Shown here: piece after piece, positions 9,412-22,929 of the stretch
How positions within the stretch are numbered: position 1 is the first letter of the stretch
Layout of the letters: every line of letters starts with the position of its first letter
Origin: Nannochloris sp. 'desiccata'
Taxonomy: Eukaryota; Chlorophyta; Trebouxiophyceae; Chlorellales; Chlorellaceae
Length of the DNA stretch: 64,000 nucleotides
Direction: 5' to 3'
Assembly (NCBI GenBank): GCA_019044685.2
Contig: JAGTXX020000004.1
Location: forward strand, 1-64,000
Made by a program: the position numbers and the translations under genes
The notes under the pieces: generated by a model
What the model was told of the DNA's origin: nothing
Databases searched by the model: none
The model's input: only the letters and a program-made list of their open reading frames with translations

Positions 9412-10686
9412 TTTTTTCAATCAAGACAAGTAAATACAATAGCCCAATAGCAATCTTTAGCTATTATTCTCCTTTCATAATTGCCGTATAATGTTGAGTT
9501 TAGATATAAAATGTGCAGCGGGTTTTGGGGGCTTTATGGCGTCCTCTTCTAGTTTGTTATTAAGAAGGGTATCGATATCACTATTGTAAAAAAAAAAGTA
9601 ACTCAATACCTCAAGTTAATTAACTTTATAGTCTGCTACAGTACTACGGAGTTCTTTCTCTTGTCCAATCTCAACGGTTTTCTCAGCTGACCTGCAGGCC
9701 GGCCCCGGCATGTGATGCAGTCCAATTCTCTACATGACAATCGATTGTAACAAGGACCCCTTCCCACCCATTCATATATTTCCATATTAACCGAGACTTG
9801 ATTCTCAGTAATATGGCATCAGCAGTCAATCCCAAATAGAAAGCATAATTAAAATGTGCATGCGATCAAGTAATTAAAGTGAGTCGCTAACAGATTAATC
9901 TATAGCTCGCATAAGCCCTAGTTATATGATCTCATGGCATTTTTAGATTGATTCAAAATAATAAACACGTTTCAAAAGCAAAATTCCAGCTTTGATTAGC
10001 ACCCAAAGTTTAAATTTAGCATGTTTGCTATGTTTAAACTTGCACGAAATTATAAAAGATACAGCACAATAAACCTTCACAAACGGATCAGATGATGCTT
10101 TCCTCGATGCCATGAACCCTTGCTTTAGCTACTAGCGCTTTTGCACTTTTGTGCCGCCATGCCCGCCGCCCCCCATGGGAACTGTTGGGAAAACTGGCAA
10201 CGTATCATTGCACTTACTAAGAACATGCACTCGCTTCAGATCAGCAACTTCATGAACTTATTGAGTTCTCCCATCGGGTATAAGATTTCACTGCTCAAAC
10301 AAAAAGCCTCTGCCGTCTCCAAGGGTAGCTTCTCTTGAAGTGAATCGCTTTGCACGCATGAGGATGGTGCGGTTCTCATTTACCTAAATCATGGCAAATT
10401 CGCTCCACCTTAGAAAAGGTTGTCAAAGCCATTCAACCCCCATTGCTGTTCAGAACACAAAGTATCCAGTTAGGGGAAGTGCGTAGAATCTGCTGAGTCA
10501 TCAACTTCCAAAAGCGCAAAAACAAGACCACAAACATCAGCAGGACAGCAATCCTCGTTAGATCTCTTTTTTGATCAGAGTTTCCGCTCAGATAAATATA
10601 TCTATGCCACTCCGACAATCACTCAAGTTAGTTACCGTCCTAAGATAAGTCACATTGTGCTCAGCTATCTCCTCTACGTGAGAGAA
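9412..10686. other. Intergenic DNA, no gene recognised
   Basis: This AT-rich stretch lies between the last retrotransposon relic and the protease gene. The only frames are about 60-65 codons (10141-10338 +, 10433-10618 -) and neither has a recognisable domain or intron-linked partner. The right-hand few hundred bases should hold the protease promoter. Confidence 0.5.
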
Positions 10687-12393
10687 ATGAAGACACCCAA
10701 TGGCACCAATTTAATGGTGCTCCTCCTCCTCTCCGCGCTCGTTCATACTTCGTCGGCAGCCCTAGAGGTATGTCGTAACTCATCAATAAGTTTACTCGTT
10801 TGGGTTGCTTTTAAGATGAGATCTTTTCAAATGGCCTCTTTAAAGATCTTTTCAATTAGCCTCTTTAATGGAAAGTTTCGCCTCGGTTTCTGCAGATTAA
10901 GCCTCAATATCAATTTTCTAATAGCGTTGAAGCCACCAAATGGGGTCTGGAGACTGCAGTCTTGCAGAAACAGTATGAATCAACTGATCCCGAGGTTTCC
11001 CGCATTGCAAAAGGAGAAGTCGATAAATTGGCTACTGATTTCCTTGTTCAATACAAGATACAATGGCCTACAGGGGAGCAAGGAGAAAGGAAATTGAGAG
11101 TATTCACCGATAATCTATGGAGAATCTCTCAAATTAACACTCGCTCTACGAAAACAGGCTGGTGGGCTAGTTTGACCGAGTTTGCAGATTTGACGGATAA
11201 GGAGTTTGCTAGCAAGTATCTGATGCGCAATTTTGTAACGCCTCCACGTGCGAAATTTAAAATCAACCGTAAGTGTTGAAAGTATTATAAATAGCAACTT
11301 TTAGGATACATTCTTCGAATTAATAGAGAGAATCAACAAAAAATGGTGCCATTTTCTTTCTTTCTCATGAATTCATTTTCTACAGGTTTTATTAAGCTTG
11401 GCTCTGGATTTGACTGGTCGAAACAGGATAAAGTGACACCTGTTAAAAATCAAGGAGGAGTGAGTTAGTTGAAATTGATCGAATTGGGCTAATTACCCAA
11501 GAATATGTTTAAAAATATGATATCTAACTCTCTATCGCTACTTTGATATCTGCAGTGTGGTTCATGCTGGGCATATGCTGCCGCTGCAGCCCTGGAATCG
11601 CGCTACCTAATCAAAAAAGGTCTCAATACTACCACTCACAACATTAATTTGTCCGAGCAGCAGCTGGTCGATTGCGTCCGTTCACCTCGAACCAGTACCA
11701 GTGGCGCTGCATACAACTCTGGTGGCTGTAGTGGTGGATGGTCTACTGAAGCAATGGATTATGTAAGGAAGTACAATGTCACTTTAGAATCTACTTACCC
11801 TTATACGGCTTCAAATGGTATCTGCAAGCAAAGAGTTTTGACTTCCATTGGTGGCCTCGCAAAATCGTTAAAACAAAGCACTCCAAACCCTGGCTACTAC
11901 CAAGCAAAATCCAACAACGTCACTGCTTTGAAACAAGCTGTCAGATATACACCTGTAGCTTTCTATATGCGTGTAGAAAGTGGCTTTCAGCTCTACAGTG
12001 GTGGTGTGTATAATACCCCTTGCACTGGTTCAAACATCAATCATGCGATGCTCCTTTACGGGTGGTTCAATCCCATTTTGGTAGGAACAGAGCCTTATTG
12101 GTTGGTTAAGAACTCGTGGGGAACAGGGTAAGCGCTCCATTTTGTTCCATATATCAAAATATTTATTTGCAATAGATTATTCCATTGTTGACTGTACTGT
12201 TATAGCTCACCACCTCCTCCGTTTCTTTTTTTTTTCCTTCAGCTGGGGCGACAATGGTAACATTAAGATTAAAATGGACATGACCAGCTCTGGAAACAAT
12301 GTTGGCTTGTGTTCTATGCACAAATATGGCTACTATCCTAATGATAACAGCTTCTACGTCCCTGCTTTGCCTATTATTATTCCTGGAAAATAA
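10687..12393 (+). CDS. Papain-family (C1A) cysteine protease precursor, five exons
   Basis: Exons are 10687-10767, 10896-11268, 11386-11459, 11556-12127 and 12243-12393, all with GT..AG borders and consistent phases, giving about 416 residues. The first exon encodes a signal peptide (MKTPNGTNLMVLLLLSALVHTSSAA). Exon 2 carries an I29-type inhibitory prodomain (TEFADLTDKEFASKYL). Exons 3-5 hold the peptidase: the oxyanion Gln in KNQGG, the catalytic Cys in CGSCWA (codon at 11565), His in NHAML (codon at 12042) and Asn in KNSWG (codon at 12111). The complete Cys-His-Asn set and the prodomain indicate an active secreted or vacuolar/lysosomal endopeptidase made as a zymogen. Introns fall just before the catalytic Cys motif and just after NSWGTG. 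It is the most telomere-proximal intact gene. The exact subfamily (cathepsin L-like is likely) is uncertain. Confidence 0.93.
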
Positions 12394-12849
12394 TCAATTC
12401 GTGCCATGGGAATTTACTCTGTCGACAGGGTCGACATGTCGTTGATCAAGATTAAGATTAATACTAAATGAGTCAAACAATAATAATGATGATAAGCTTC
12501 TAAAAGAGAAAGCACATTTTGATGTGTGCTTTATAAGGTGATCTGCTTTTTGCTTGCACATAAACTACATTACCCCTACTTTCCAAATCTTTTGTGGTGT
12601 TCTGTTCTTTGCGGGCTTGCCCCACACATCTCACCTTCTGCTACTTCAGGCTATTTATGCTGCCCACAACGTTTTACCTTTTCCTGAATAAAATATGATT
12701 ATTGTTGAATAAATAATACTGTACTTGAATAAATAAAGACTGCTTTCTACCCGCCTTTTCCCCTGTTCGATGTGATCTGATTTGAAAATATTATAACATT
12801 TCAATTCATCTTTGATACATAAACAAATAAGCTATCAGAAATTTCGAAT
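12394..12849. other. Intergenic region between convergent genes
   Basis: This 456-bp AT-rich spacer separates the 3' ends of the protease (+) and the polymerase gene (-). It contains several AATAAA-like words near 12690-12740 and no reading frame of note. It presumably holds both 3' UTRs. Confidence 0.5.
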
Positions 12850-15800
12850 CTACTTTGATGAAGAAGATCCTGCTCCTCCATTCTTCATGTACCAGCTGGC
12901 CATCTCTTCCAACACCTCCATTTCTTGATACTGAGCCACAGAGTGGAACACCGCCACTCGTTGTTGTACCGCCGATGACTGTTGAGACGCTTTCAAATGA
13001 CCTCCACACACGTCACACTGCCTCTGCAAATGATTGGTAGCTACCGTACTGCATTTGCAACATTTCAGATCTTGTAATTCGTACGATTGTGCTACGCTGC
13101 GTAATGTATCTGCCAATCGAGCTTCAATTCTAGTCGCATCTAAATCATTCAAACACACACCACAGCGCCAATCTTTCAGCTGTACCAAAGGATCTCTGCA
13201 TAGATCCACATCTCTGCAATCTTGACACTTTGAACATACAACATCAGGTAATATCAATGTCTTGCAAGGGTCTCTCCAACGAGCATCAGGTCCAAATTCT
13301 TTAACGTGAATTAATTTCAAAAGTTGACGACGGAGGACAGTCACTGCCTCTTTGCAGTCAGTATCCAAAGAAAACAGGTGAGAAATAGCACGAACAAATG
13401 CTAATGCAGGAGTACCAAGCTCTGTAGCAGTTAAGTGAGATCCAGCCAAGCGAGGGAATTCATGATCAGGTCGACCATCATGAGCACCCATGTGCAACGA
13501 CATATGCTTAACATTACGCAGCAGTTTCTCAGTGAACACACCAGGTAAAGCATCAGCCAGCCATTCTTGTTGAGCTGCACTAAGACCAGAAAGCTCACCA
13601 TCAGCTCCGCCTTCAGGAGTTGTTTCCCCCATGGCCTCACCAGTAGCTTCAGCAGCAGCGCTTGCAGCAGCCAGAGCCTTGCGGACAGCAGCAGACCAAG
13701 GTAAGAATACAAATTCTCCAATTGCAGCATTGAATGCATCACGTAATGCAGGAGGGAGGTATTCACTCATATTAAGCACCCAGTCCAACTTAGGATCTTT
13801 TAAAGAAGCTTCGGTCAGAGCCAGTTCATCGGCCGCTTCTTCCAAATGCTCACCAGCACCAGAAGTCATTTGCTGATTAGGTGCTTGGGACATAGCATTA
13901 GCTACATTTCTCGGCAACGGTGCTACTACACCCATGTAATTGTATCTATCAGCAAACAGCAGGGTGTGCCATGCACGACAAGGTGTTAAACCCAGCCATT
14001 GAAACAGCTCACGCTTTCTAATAGTATCTAAAACGTAATGAGCATAGCCTAAAGCAGCAGTCATAGAGTGCCGACCAGTAGAGATTAACAACGTAGATGT
14101 ATCTGCATAGACTACAGTAGTTCCAAGCCTCTTCAACTCTGCTACCAGCTGCAATAAGAGCTTCCTCATCAACGACTGCACTGCCGCCTTGAGTGCAGGG
14201 TCGTGCAGTTTAGATGGAGAACACAGCCAACGATACATGTTACGAGCCAAGGTATCTGCGCATATATTATGTCTCCTAGTAGCATCTTCAATCCAGCTCT
14301 GGACTAGACCACGCAGCACCCTAAAGGCAGGACCACACCCAGCTTGATCATCAACAAGAGCGGCACCTTCCATCTCACCCAAAGTAGCAGCTTCAAGCAC
14401 AGCACATACAGCTAAATGACTGACACGTACTTCCAAACAGACAGACCTATATGCACCAGGCCATGATACTTCTACACGTTCATGTCCTTCTTTTAATATT
14501 AAATCTTCAGCGACATCACGAGGATGGCCACCAAGGTCGGGTTGACTTTCATCTACAGACCATAATAAATGACCAGCATCACGTAATTGACGAGCATAAA
14601 GAGCATCAGAAGCATCTAAAATCCAGTCACTACCAATAGAAGACAAAGGGAGATGAGCATATTGTGCTGCATCGATTCTAATGTTGAGCCAGCTGTTTGC
14701 TTTAAGCATGGTACCAATGGCAGCACGCACAGCAGGGACTTGCCACGCCAGAGCAGGGTAAATGGTAGCCACATCGTCTTCAACAGGCATTGTGGCGCAT
14801 GGCAGGTCTGTTAATGCAGGTAGAGCGTGTGTAAGGCTCTGTGTATCAGCAGCATTAAGCATCAGCACAGTAGGTCCACGAGCACGGTCCCTGAGAAAAG
14901 AAAAAAGAAAAATAGGCAAGGAAGTTTAGTATTAAGAGAAAGAGAATATTCGCTAATACTTAGTGATTAATTAATTATACGATTTAAAAGTACTCCTACG
15001 TTCAACAACACGACTTACTTAATCCTTCCCAAGAGCTTCTGCAATGCTTTCAACGCAAATTCAAAACTTCGAACATAGATGACCTCACAGCGGGGTGCTT
15101 CAGGCAGCTCTAATGGCTCTCCTTCAGCATCAGTTCCCTGCATCTGAGCACTAAAGCTATCTCTCTCTTCATTCCATGCTCTATCCATCATTCCAGATGT
15201 AATTTCCCGCTGTCCACCACGTGCAGGATTAACTACCCACACATGACACACCCCGTCTGCAGGTAAATGAAGAGCATAGATACCACGACCACGTGCAGCA
15301 TCTAAAGAGTGATGTAACAACATATGACGTAATGGAGGAGTATCAGGAGTAGAGAAATAGCCATATTGAACTACAGGTCTCGCTTGAAGCTCAGATAAAT
15401 CAAAACCAACACCGAGATTACGACCACGACCTCCAGGGGCGACAACAGCAACACAGCCAGTGCTGAGTGCAGCAGTCCACTCAGGGGGTACACGAGCTTC
15501 GTAGACACCACGGACGCCAGGATGACTTAATGCTGCTTCAAGTTTAGGCAGTGCACTTCGGTACACGTCTTCAGACATGGTGACTTGATAAGTATAATGA
15601 GCATCAGCACCAGCGGGAAGAGTGCGACGGACAAGCTGCACAGTAGATCCACCAGCAGTCAAAGCTGCTAAAGCTGCATCGTCGGGACCTAAAACTGCAT
15701 CTACATAGAACGTTCTAGGTATGCGTACTGGAATAGCATGCATTCTACCGTTAATAACAGCCCAAACTTTATTTATGCCAGGTTGAGGGGTAGGAGAGTA

Positions 15801-18800
15801 GGAAACAATTTGCCATGCTGCTCCAGCTGCAGCGTCAGCTTGCTGTTGGAACATACTATCAACTCCAGTAGCAGCACATTGACGTACTCTACGAGCATCA
15901 CCACCAGGGTTCCCTTCACGGCGGCGTTTACGCTCAGTACGGCTGAGTTTCCATTGCTGCTTCTTAGAATCCAACCACCTACTAAAGCTTACGTGACGAG
16001 GAGGAGCCTCTCTAATAACTTCAGGCTCTGGTTCAGGGGCAGCAATAGGCTTGCCACCATTGGCACCAGCCCCTGAAACAGCAACAGTGTTGTTTCCATT
16101 GTTTTCAACACCACTATTGGTACCACCATCACCAGCAGCAGCAGCAGCAGCATTGCCATTTTGTTGACCTCCGGCAGGGGTTACCTCGACAGTAGAAGCA
16201 ATGCCCACAGCAGGGGAGGTGCCATTACCACCATTTCCACGAGCACCAAATGCGCCAAAGTCTTCAAGATCCCCTACAGCTGCAGCAGCACGCTGTGCCT
16301 GCTGTGCTGCACTCTTCTTCCCGGCAGCAGCAAAGAGAGCATCTACTTTAGTCTGTTTGTGAGTATCATCCTTTTCAGCTACGCGTTTATGCAGCCAATC
16401 AGGGTGACGTACTCGAGGCACAGGATTATCTACCTTTTGCAATGCTGCAGGAATGGTGATAATTTTTTGAATTGCACTGCCAAGACGCTCACGGTAGTAC
16501 TCCCAGTCAACAATGTCACGAACATCAGGAACACGAGTAGGATCACCTGTAGATGAAATTAAAGAAGAAATGTTTAGGAATTGTAATTGATTAGTAACTA
16601 GTTAATTGATTGGCGGATCAAGGGAGAACAAACAAGATACTAATAAGAAAATAGTAAAGGCTTTTATTCATACCTTTACTGACATCGCCACCACACCATT
16701 TTCTGAGATAGTTTCTAGCTACAGAAGGTTCAGTAGAGAAGATTGCTACAGGAATAGCTCTTTCGCTGGTAGGTGCACCACGTGGGTGTGCTGCAACCAC
16801 ATAATGACACACTAAACCTTTATCTTTCACTCTCTCGTCGCCCAAAAACTGAGCAAGTCTGGTAGCAGTCGTAATAGCGCAACTCTTACGACCTTCGTAA
16901 TCATCTAAGCCTTTACTCATAACAGACATCTCACTAATAAGATCTACGACTTCCTGATCAGTTAAATCAGTACCACGAGTATCAAGCATATCCAACCAAC
17001 GATTCGCTACAGCAGCAACAGCAGCGTAGCATTCCTCCAAACTTTTACCAAGTAAGAATTGATCAAATACTTCAGCCTGGAATACTTTAATAAGCTTCAA
17101 CTCTCCACGACGTTTTAATTCAAACCCTTTTAATTCAGCTAAGGACCCATCAAAGTTGAATACAGCATAGCGTTTCTTAATAAGCTTGCCTTCTTCTTTT
17201 GAAGCAGGCAACACCATGGCAAGATAAGGTCCATCTACCTCGAATTCAATAGTCATTTCAGAAGATGTCTCATAAATATGACGTTTAGGGTCTACTAGAG
17301 TAGCAAATTGATCATTGGTGTTGTGCTCGGCAACCATGACGTTGAGCATAGCACAAGGGTAGGAGAGTTTAAATTTCTTTCCAGTAGATTTGTGAACGAA
17401 TTTGAAATCTTCAGGAAAAGAAGAAGGTAGACAACACCAAATTCCATCAGTATCAAGCTCCAAAGGACGTCCTACTTGACTGACAAGTTCGTTTGCTCGC
17501 TTGATTATATTGGCACCTGTGTGGGTAACTACTCCAGCCATTTCCATAGAGTACCAACGAGCACCTTTACGCATCACATATCCGTAGAAAGAGTTCAAAA
17601 TACATTTATGAGCTAGCTGCAAAGAATCATACAGCACACACATGTCTTGAGCTTCTGCAATACGAACAGCATTCCCACTGGCACGAGCTTCATCAAGCTT
17701 GCCCTTCCACACTTTATTAAGGCCCTTGTACTCGTAGCGTCTATCACGAAATGCACGTACAGTATCGTAATAAAACCCATTTTCACGTTGGCAAATACCA
17801 GCTACACGCTTCTCACTCTTTGGTTTATCCAAAACTCGTTTATAAACTTTTTGGCAGTAGCGTTTCAAACGATCTTTAAGAGTCTTTGAGCGTTCATCAT
17901 AGGGCATGTCATCCCAAGTACGAGGACGCCCACCAGGTGCAGCAGGAGGGAATGCTTCAGATTGCAGCTGTGATTTAATGGACAGATATTCAGCTCTAGT
18001 AGCAGAATAATTTTCACCACGCCAGACCCAATCCATTTGCCTTAAACAGGTCTTTCCAGGGCGATTAAAATCACAAGCAGCACAATCTTCATCCGTTACA
18101 ACAGCAGATGGCTGCAAGCGATTAGTTAAGATGATGTTGGGATACATTGCCGCAACATCAAGATGGTAGATCAGCGGTGGTTCTTCACGAACAGGGCGAT
18201 CACGTAAATCTTCCAATTGTGCAGCAATTTCAGCTCGCATTTCATCATAGTTACCTACATCTTCTCTACTCCACTTGGCATCTTGCTTCAAAGCATACTC
18301 TAAATCGCCATCTAACTTATCAAGCAGCGCCTGATAGCCCTCTGCTTTACACCTAAACTTGCAGGGTAAATCAGCTCTGAAAATACCACTCTCCAGGGCT
18401 TCTACTTTACCACCAATATAAGTCTCACTTTCTAATAAATGCCCTTTATGCATCTTCTCAGCTGCAGCAGTGTGTTTGTTTGGCGCCACGATATTTGCAG
18501 CATAGGCGTCGACCATCAGCAGCGCCTCACACAGAGTGCCAGACCCTTTACGCAGCACCTCATCAGGCGGCATAGGAATAACAGTAGACAGCGCAAAGAT
18601 AAAAGGGTGGATATATGCCATATATAAATAGTAAGTAGCTACAGCATCAGATACTGAATACGACGCCATCGCTTGAGGTTGCTCTGCAGCAAATCGAACC
18701 ATATCTTCAGGATCTACCTCTACAGGGTCATATCCAAGCTTATATTTAGTGACCATCTTCAATCCACGAGATCCCTGAGGCAGATAAGAATCTCTATTCA

Positions 18801-20222
18801 CCCAGTGCATGCAATCCATATGGACAGAACTACGGGAGAGACATTCCCCACTTTTGGTCATTTTAAATCCAATTTCCTGTGCCATATCCATACCATGTTT
18901 AGCAGCACGAATCTCAATGAATGGCCAATCGAAGAAATCGCCGTTATACGTCACATAAATACCAGGTTGAACGCTTCTCATGTGATCAAACCAGCACCGC
19001 AGGGTCGCCTCTTCATTCGCACAGTTGAAAACTTTGAAAGGACCCTCATATTCTGGCTTTGGGGTATATTCAAAATCATCAATATCTTCAGACACAACTT
19101 CTCTATTGATGATTAGGTAGCCCTGTCGATCCAGCATATACGAAATCATAAATACTTGATCATATTCAGAATTTGGAAATTGCAGCGGTAATTTAGTCGT
19201 CTCAATATCAAAGGCACAGATACGAGGTTCAGCACGTTGAAGTAAATCCGCACGACGTTCTAAAATGACTTTACCACCTGCAGCTTTCACTGTAAACCAA
19301 TGACCACAGCGAGTATCGGTATCAATAGCAAAGCGGACATGGTACGGGACGTCATATTCACGAATGTCTTCTATAGCATCGACACCTTCCTGGAGACGTT
19401 CACGGCCAGCTTTTTTGGAGGTACCAGCACCTCCATTTGTATGCATAGCATAAGCAGCAGTACCATCGCGGCGATTGCGGTTGCGAGAGACAATAGGGGC
19501 AAGTTCACGCTTCACAGCCATGAGTTGATCTACATTCCAGAAATTAAGCTTTAATAAACGCCGTTTAAGGCCTGATAAATGGTTTTTCAGGTCTAAATCT
19601 TCACGTTCTACGGTCTCTACTTCACGCAGAGATGAAGAGTATTTACGACGGAGCCAGGCATCCACCTCCATTTCAAGACCGTCCCGTACTTGAAGGTAAA
19701 AGTAGGGAGCATACTCAACTTGAGCTTTAAACATACTACCATCCTGGCATTGGAAGTAGCAGTTTACTACGCTAATAACTTGGCCACTCTCCTTATCAGC
19801 ACGCTGGGACTGCAATTAGGTAAAAGAAAAAGAAAACGGGAGCGGTTGTTATTGATGCGGTGTTTTAAACCAAATTTTTGAAAAACTATAAAGAGATTGA
19901 TTGGAGCCATTTCAGAAATTCAACTCGACGTAAATGTACTTACAGAGTTCATGTTGAGGAGCCATCCTAGGCGATCTGAGCCATCAGTGAAGAGAGGGTA
20001 GCCCAGCAAAGCCTCGAGAACATGATCGTCCTCTTGGACTTCAGGAGCCGAAGCAGCGCCCGCTTCATCACGCTTGCCGATGTAATTTCCATTCTTCAAG
20101 TTCATACCGCGATTTAAAAGCTTCTTCCCGCGGCCACGGCCTCCGCCATCGCCGGCATCGCGAGCTCTAAGCGAGGATTTTCCTGCACCACGGATTCCTC
20201 CAAACGCAGGTGCCCCACTCAT
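12850..20222 (-). CDS. POLE: DNA polymerase epsilon catalytic subunit
   Basis: Four exons on the minus strand (20222-19944, 19809-16674, 16546-15019, 14890-12850) join in phase to 2,327 residues, close to the 2,200-2,300 usual for this leading-strand replicative polymerase. Introns are 127-134 bp. The protein shows the exonuclease site (FDIETTKLPLQFP, acidic residues near 294-296; TYNGDFFDWPF; YSVSDAVATYY). Polymerase motifs are LDVAAMYPNIILTNRLQP, KCILNSFYGYVMRKG and the catalytic ELDTDGIW. The strongly conserved ERLGSAIQKIITIPAALQ segment spans the exon 2/3 junction region and confirms splicing there. The C-terminal half is the inactive polymerase fold, ending in two cysteine clusters (CSKCQDC...CGVC and CCKC...CDVC) that bind the second subunit. 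Exon 1 encodes a Gly/Arg-rich tail. The gene is divergent from the TauD-type gene. Confidence 0.97.
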
Positions 20223-20538
20223 TCTAAAAATGTACTAAATGTTTCAGAGAAGATATGTATGCATCCTATTTTAAAACAAAAGGCTAAGCTTGTCTTGATT
20301 GTTGAATTTTTAGCACAACCAGATCGCTAAAACTAATAGCTATGCATAAGAGTAAGAATTGCGCTTTTAACTGATATATCCTAGTTGTTTAAAGTGCGAA
20401 TATAAGGCTTAACAAGGTTTCGATGAACCATTTAAAAATCAACATTTCAAAATATTTGAATTGTTGAAGCGCAACTATGGTAGTGCAGCCAATACCCACA
20501 GCAATGCCAGGGCTTCTGAGCATTGTTAATAATGTATA
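20223..20538. promoter_or_regulatory. Shared upstream region of POLE (-) and TauD-type gene (+)
   Basis: This 316-bp spacer between two divergent start codons must hold both promoters and 5' UTRs. It is AT-rich. No specific motif is claimed. Confidence 0.45.
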
Positions 20539-21605
20539 ATGCTTCTGCACAAAGTATTAACTAGGATCTGCACACCAGGAGTATCTCATTCGCGGTATTC
20601 GCGGTTTCGATCTATCATGGCTCATGCTGCTCAACCTTCTGCCCGCCCCTACAGCTTGACTCCCCTGCCTGTCTTTGGGATGGAAGTGCATGGGATCGAT
20701 CTCAAAGAACCGGTCGCTGACCAAGTTGTCGATCAAATCAAAATAGACGTCACAAAGTGAGTTATGTAGTTGTGAAGAAGATGTCGCACTGCCCTTCGCT
20801 AGCAGCAGAAGATGTAGATAATTGAAGATCTTTCTCAACCCCTTACTTTTCCAGGCACCGCATTCTAGTTTTTAGAGACCAAGGCATCATCTCTGGTCAG
20901 CGCCATGTAGAAATAAGTAGCTGGTTTGGCCCTTTAGAAAGCACTTTTTACAGACATGAAGCATCCCCACACCCGGACGTCTTTAGAGTTTCCAACGATC
21001 CAGCCGAAGGGTGCACAGGGGTAGGTCGTACAGGATGGCATGTAGATGGATCCTTTCAAAGATCTCCATTTAGTTATTCTCTATATCATATAATATCTGT
21101 TCCGACTCAAGGCGCCACCGTCTTTGCGCCTCTACATGAAATTATTCATGCCCTACCAGAGGAGCAACGTGCTCGTTGGGAACGATTGTCAATGAGTAGC
21201 GATCGACGTGGAGGGTCTGTTAAACCATTAATTTATACCCACCCGCGATCAGGTCTAGATACTTTGTGTTTTCATCTAGGAATGACAGCAGCATTTTGTT
21301 GGGATCACGGAACACCTGAAGAAAGAATAACTGGAAATTCTGAGACACAGCAACTTCTAGATGAAATGGAAAATGTATTTATTGTGTTGGCACCGACATT
21401 AGGCTTAATTTATAAGCATTCATGGCTGCCTGGTGATTTTATTATTAGTGATAATGCGGCATTGGGGCATGAAGCTACAGCTGAGACGCAAGCTTCTGTA
21501 GAGCAAGTAGGGTTGAGAGTAATGCACCGAACAACTATTCAAGGCAGTGAACCTCCTAGAAAAAAATATGATACAAATGCCCAAGGGCACAGAATAACTA
21601 AATAA
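20539..21605 (+). CDS. TauD/TfdA-family Fe(II)/2-oxoglutarate dioxygenase, two exons
   Basis: Exons 20539-20756 and 20855-21605 join in phase (98-bp intron) to 322 residues. The domain begins at PLPVFGMEVHGIDL and continues through HRILVFRDQGIISGQRHVE, typical of the TauD fold. The iron-binding HxD is in GWHVDGSF. The distal His is in RVMHRTTIQG, with its Arg being the likely 2-oxoglutarate contact. Members hydroxylate sulfonates, chlorophenoxy acids, carnitine precursors and other substrates; the substrate here cannot be read from sequence. The start at 20539 gives a 26-residue basic extension before a second Met (20617, MAHAAQ), which could be an organelle presequence or may not be used. 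TGTAA lies 71 nt past the stop. Confidence 0.88.
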
Positions 21606-21756
21606 ACTGTGCAAATATTTCTTACAAGAAAGAAAAGCACAACACCACAGACGACTTGCTACTCTCTCTCTCAGTTGTAAAAGCACACAGACACATAAGG
21701 GAAACGAAAAACGAATGAAATATATTATGAAAACGTTGGGGAGATGTTGATGTCAT

Positions 21757-22690
21757 TTAGTTCTTTTTGTTCATGTTGAGAACATATCCAACAGCTGCGA
21801 GCCATCCAGCGACAGACAGCACACGAGGCAACAAGAGCGAAAGAACAGGTGCGTGAGCTGCAGCCTCCAAGATCAGACCTCCAATACCCAGAACAAGAAG
21901 CACAGAGTTGATAGGGAGCTTAGGAGTACCGTCCTTTCCGATAGTCCACCCAGCACCGGAAGAGGCGTCGTTTGTAGTGTCCACAACCTTGAGTAAAGTG
22001 GGTACAATCTCTGCAAAGGGCACACGAACAAAGCCACGAGAGTCTTCTGCCTTTTTAGCATTAATAACAGTGCCTTCAGGGGCAAGGGTGGCAGGGTCAA
22101 CAGAGGGAGCAGACAATACCAATGAGAACATGTAGGCTACACCAGCAGCAGCGCCAGCAGGCTCAGCAAGGAGACCCAAGAGCACATTAAGACCGGGGAT
22201 GGAGTGAGCAACAGCGTCAATAAGAACGGCAGAGGCAAAAGGGATAGCGCCATCGAGAGTCTGGACCTTTTCAATCTGTTCATCGCGATTTTCCGAGGTA
22301 GCAATGACAACCGCGGTCACGGCAGCGCCAGCAACAGCGGAACCAATCAAGTTGACAAAGAGGTTGGTGTCGGCACCAGCGCGGGTCGTGACGCGAACGC
22401 CACGGACAGGGCGCTGGACAGCTGCAATATACGCAGAAAAAGATATGATAGTTACGAATAGGTTTCTCAGATCAGGGCATCAATAGCGATGTAGCTTGCG
22501 TTGCAAAATAGCCAATAAAGCCAACTGAAAATATAATCCATGCCAGATGTTTTTTTTACATAATTGGCTGCTGATTTTTTCAAATCGCTTCCCCACCCCA
22601 AGGATGCAGCAATCTACAATACTTACCACACTTCTTAAGGGCCTGTGAGGCGCCAAAGGTGGCCGACTTGGTAATTCTTGCGGTTTGCAT
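21757..22690 (-). CDS. Plastid-targeted multi-pass membrane protein of unknown function
   Basis: Exon 1 (22690-22627) and exon 2 (22421-21757) join in phase across a 205-bp intron to give 242 residues. The first 40 or so (MQTARITKSATFGASQALKK, then RPVRGVRVTTRAG) are Ser/Thr/Arg/Ala-rich with almost no acidic residues, as in algal chloroplast transit peptides. The mature part has about four hydrophobic segments: LIGSAVAGAAVTAVVIA, a Gly/Ala-rich stretch around GLLAEPAGAAAGVAYMF, NSVLLVLGIGGLILEAAAH, and LLPRVLSVAGWLAAVGYVL. It ends in a short basic tail (NMNKKN). I recognise no family. Plastid inner-membrane or thylakoid location is inferred from the presequence alone. Confidence 0.82.
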
Positions 22691-22929
22691 CTTGAAATAT
22701 GATTTTAATGAATTTGCTTCCAGCGTAATGCAGAAGAAGTAGCTGAACGTTTATGAAATAGACAGAAAAGAGCTTTGAAGATAATTCTATAAAGGTTGAA
22801 GGGTTGATCCGAAAAGGTTTTGAATCATCGAGCCCTCATTATCGTGAATGCTGAAAAGATAAGCTTTTTGATTTTCAACAAATTTAAATTTTACAGGCGA
22901 CAGCTTCATATCATATATAAAAGTTCAAT

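Noticed and set aside
10141..10338. 65-codon plus-strand frame as a small gene
   Set aside because: Low-information composition, no partner exon and no motif.
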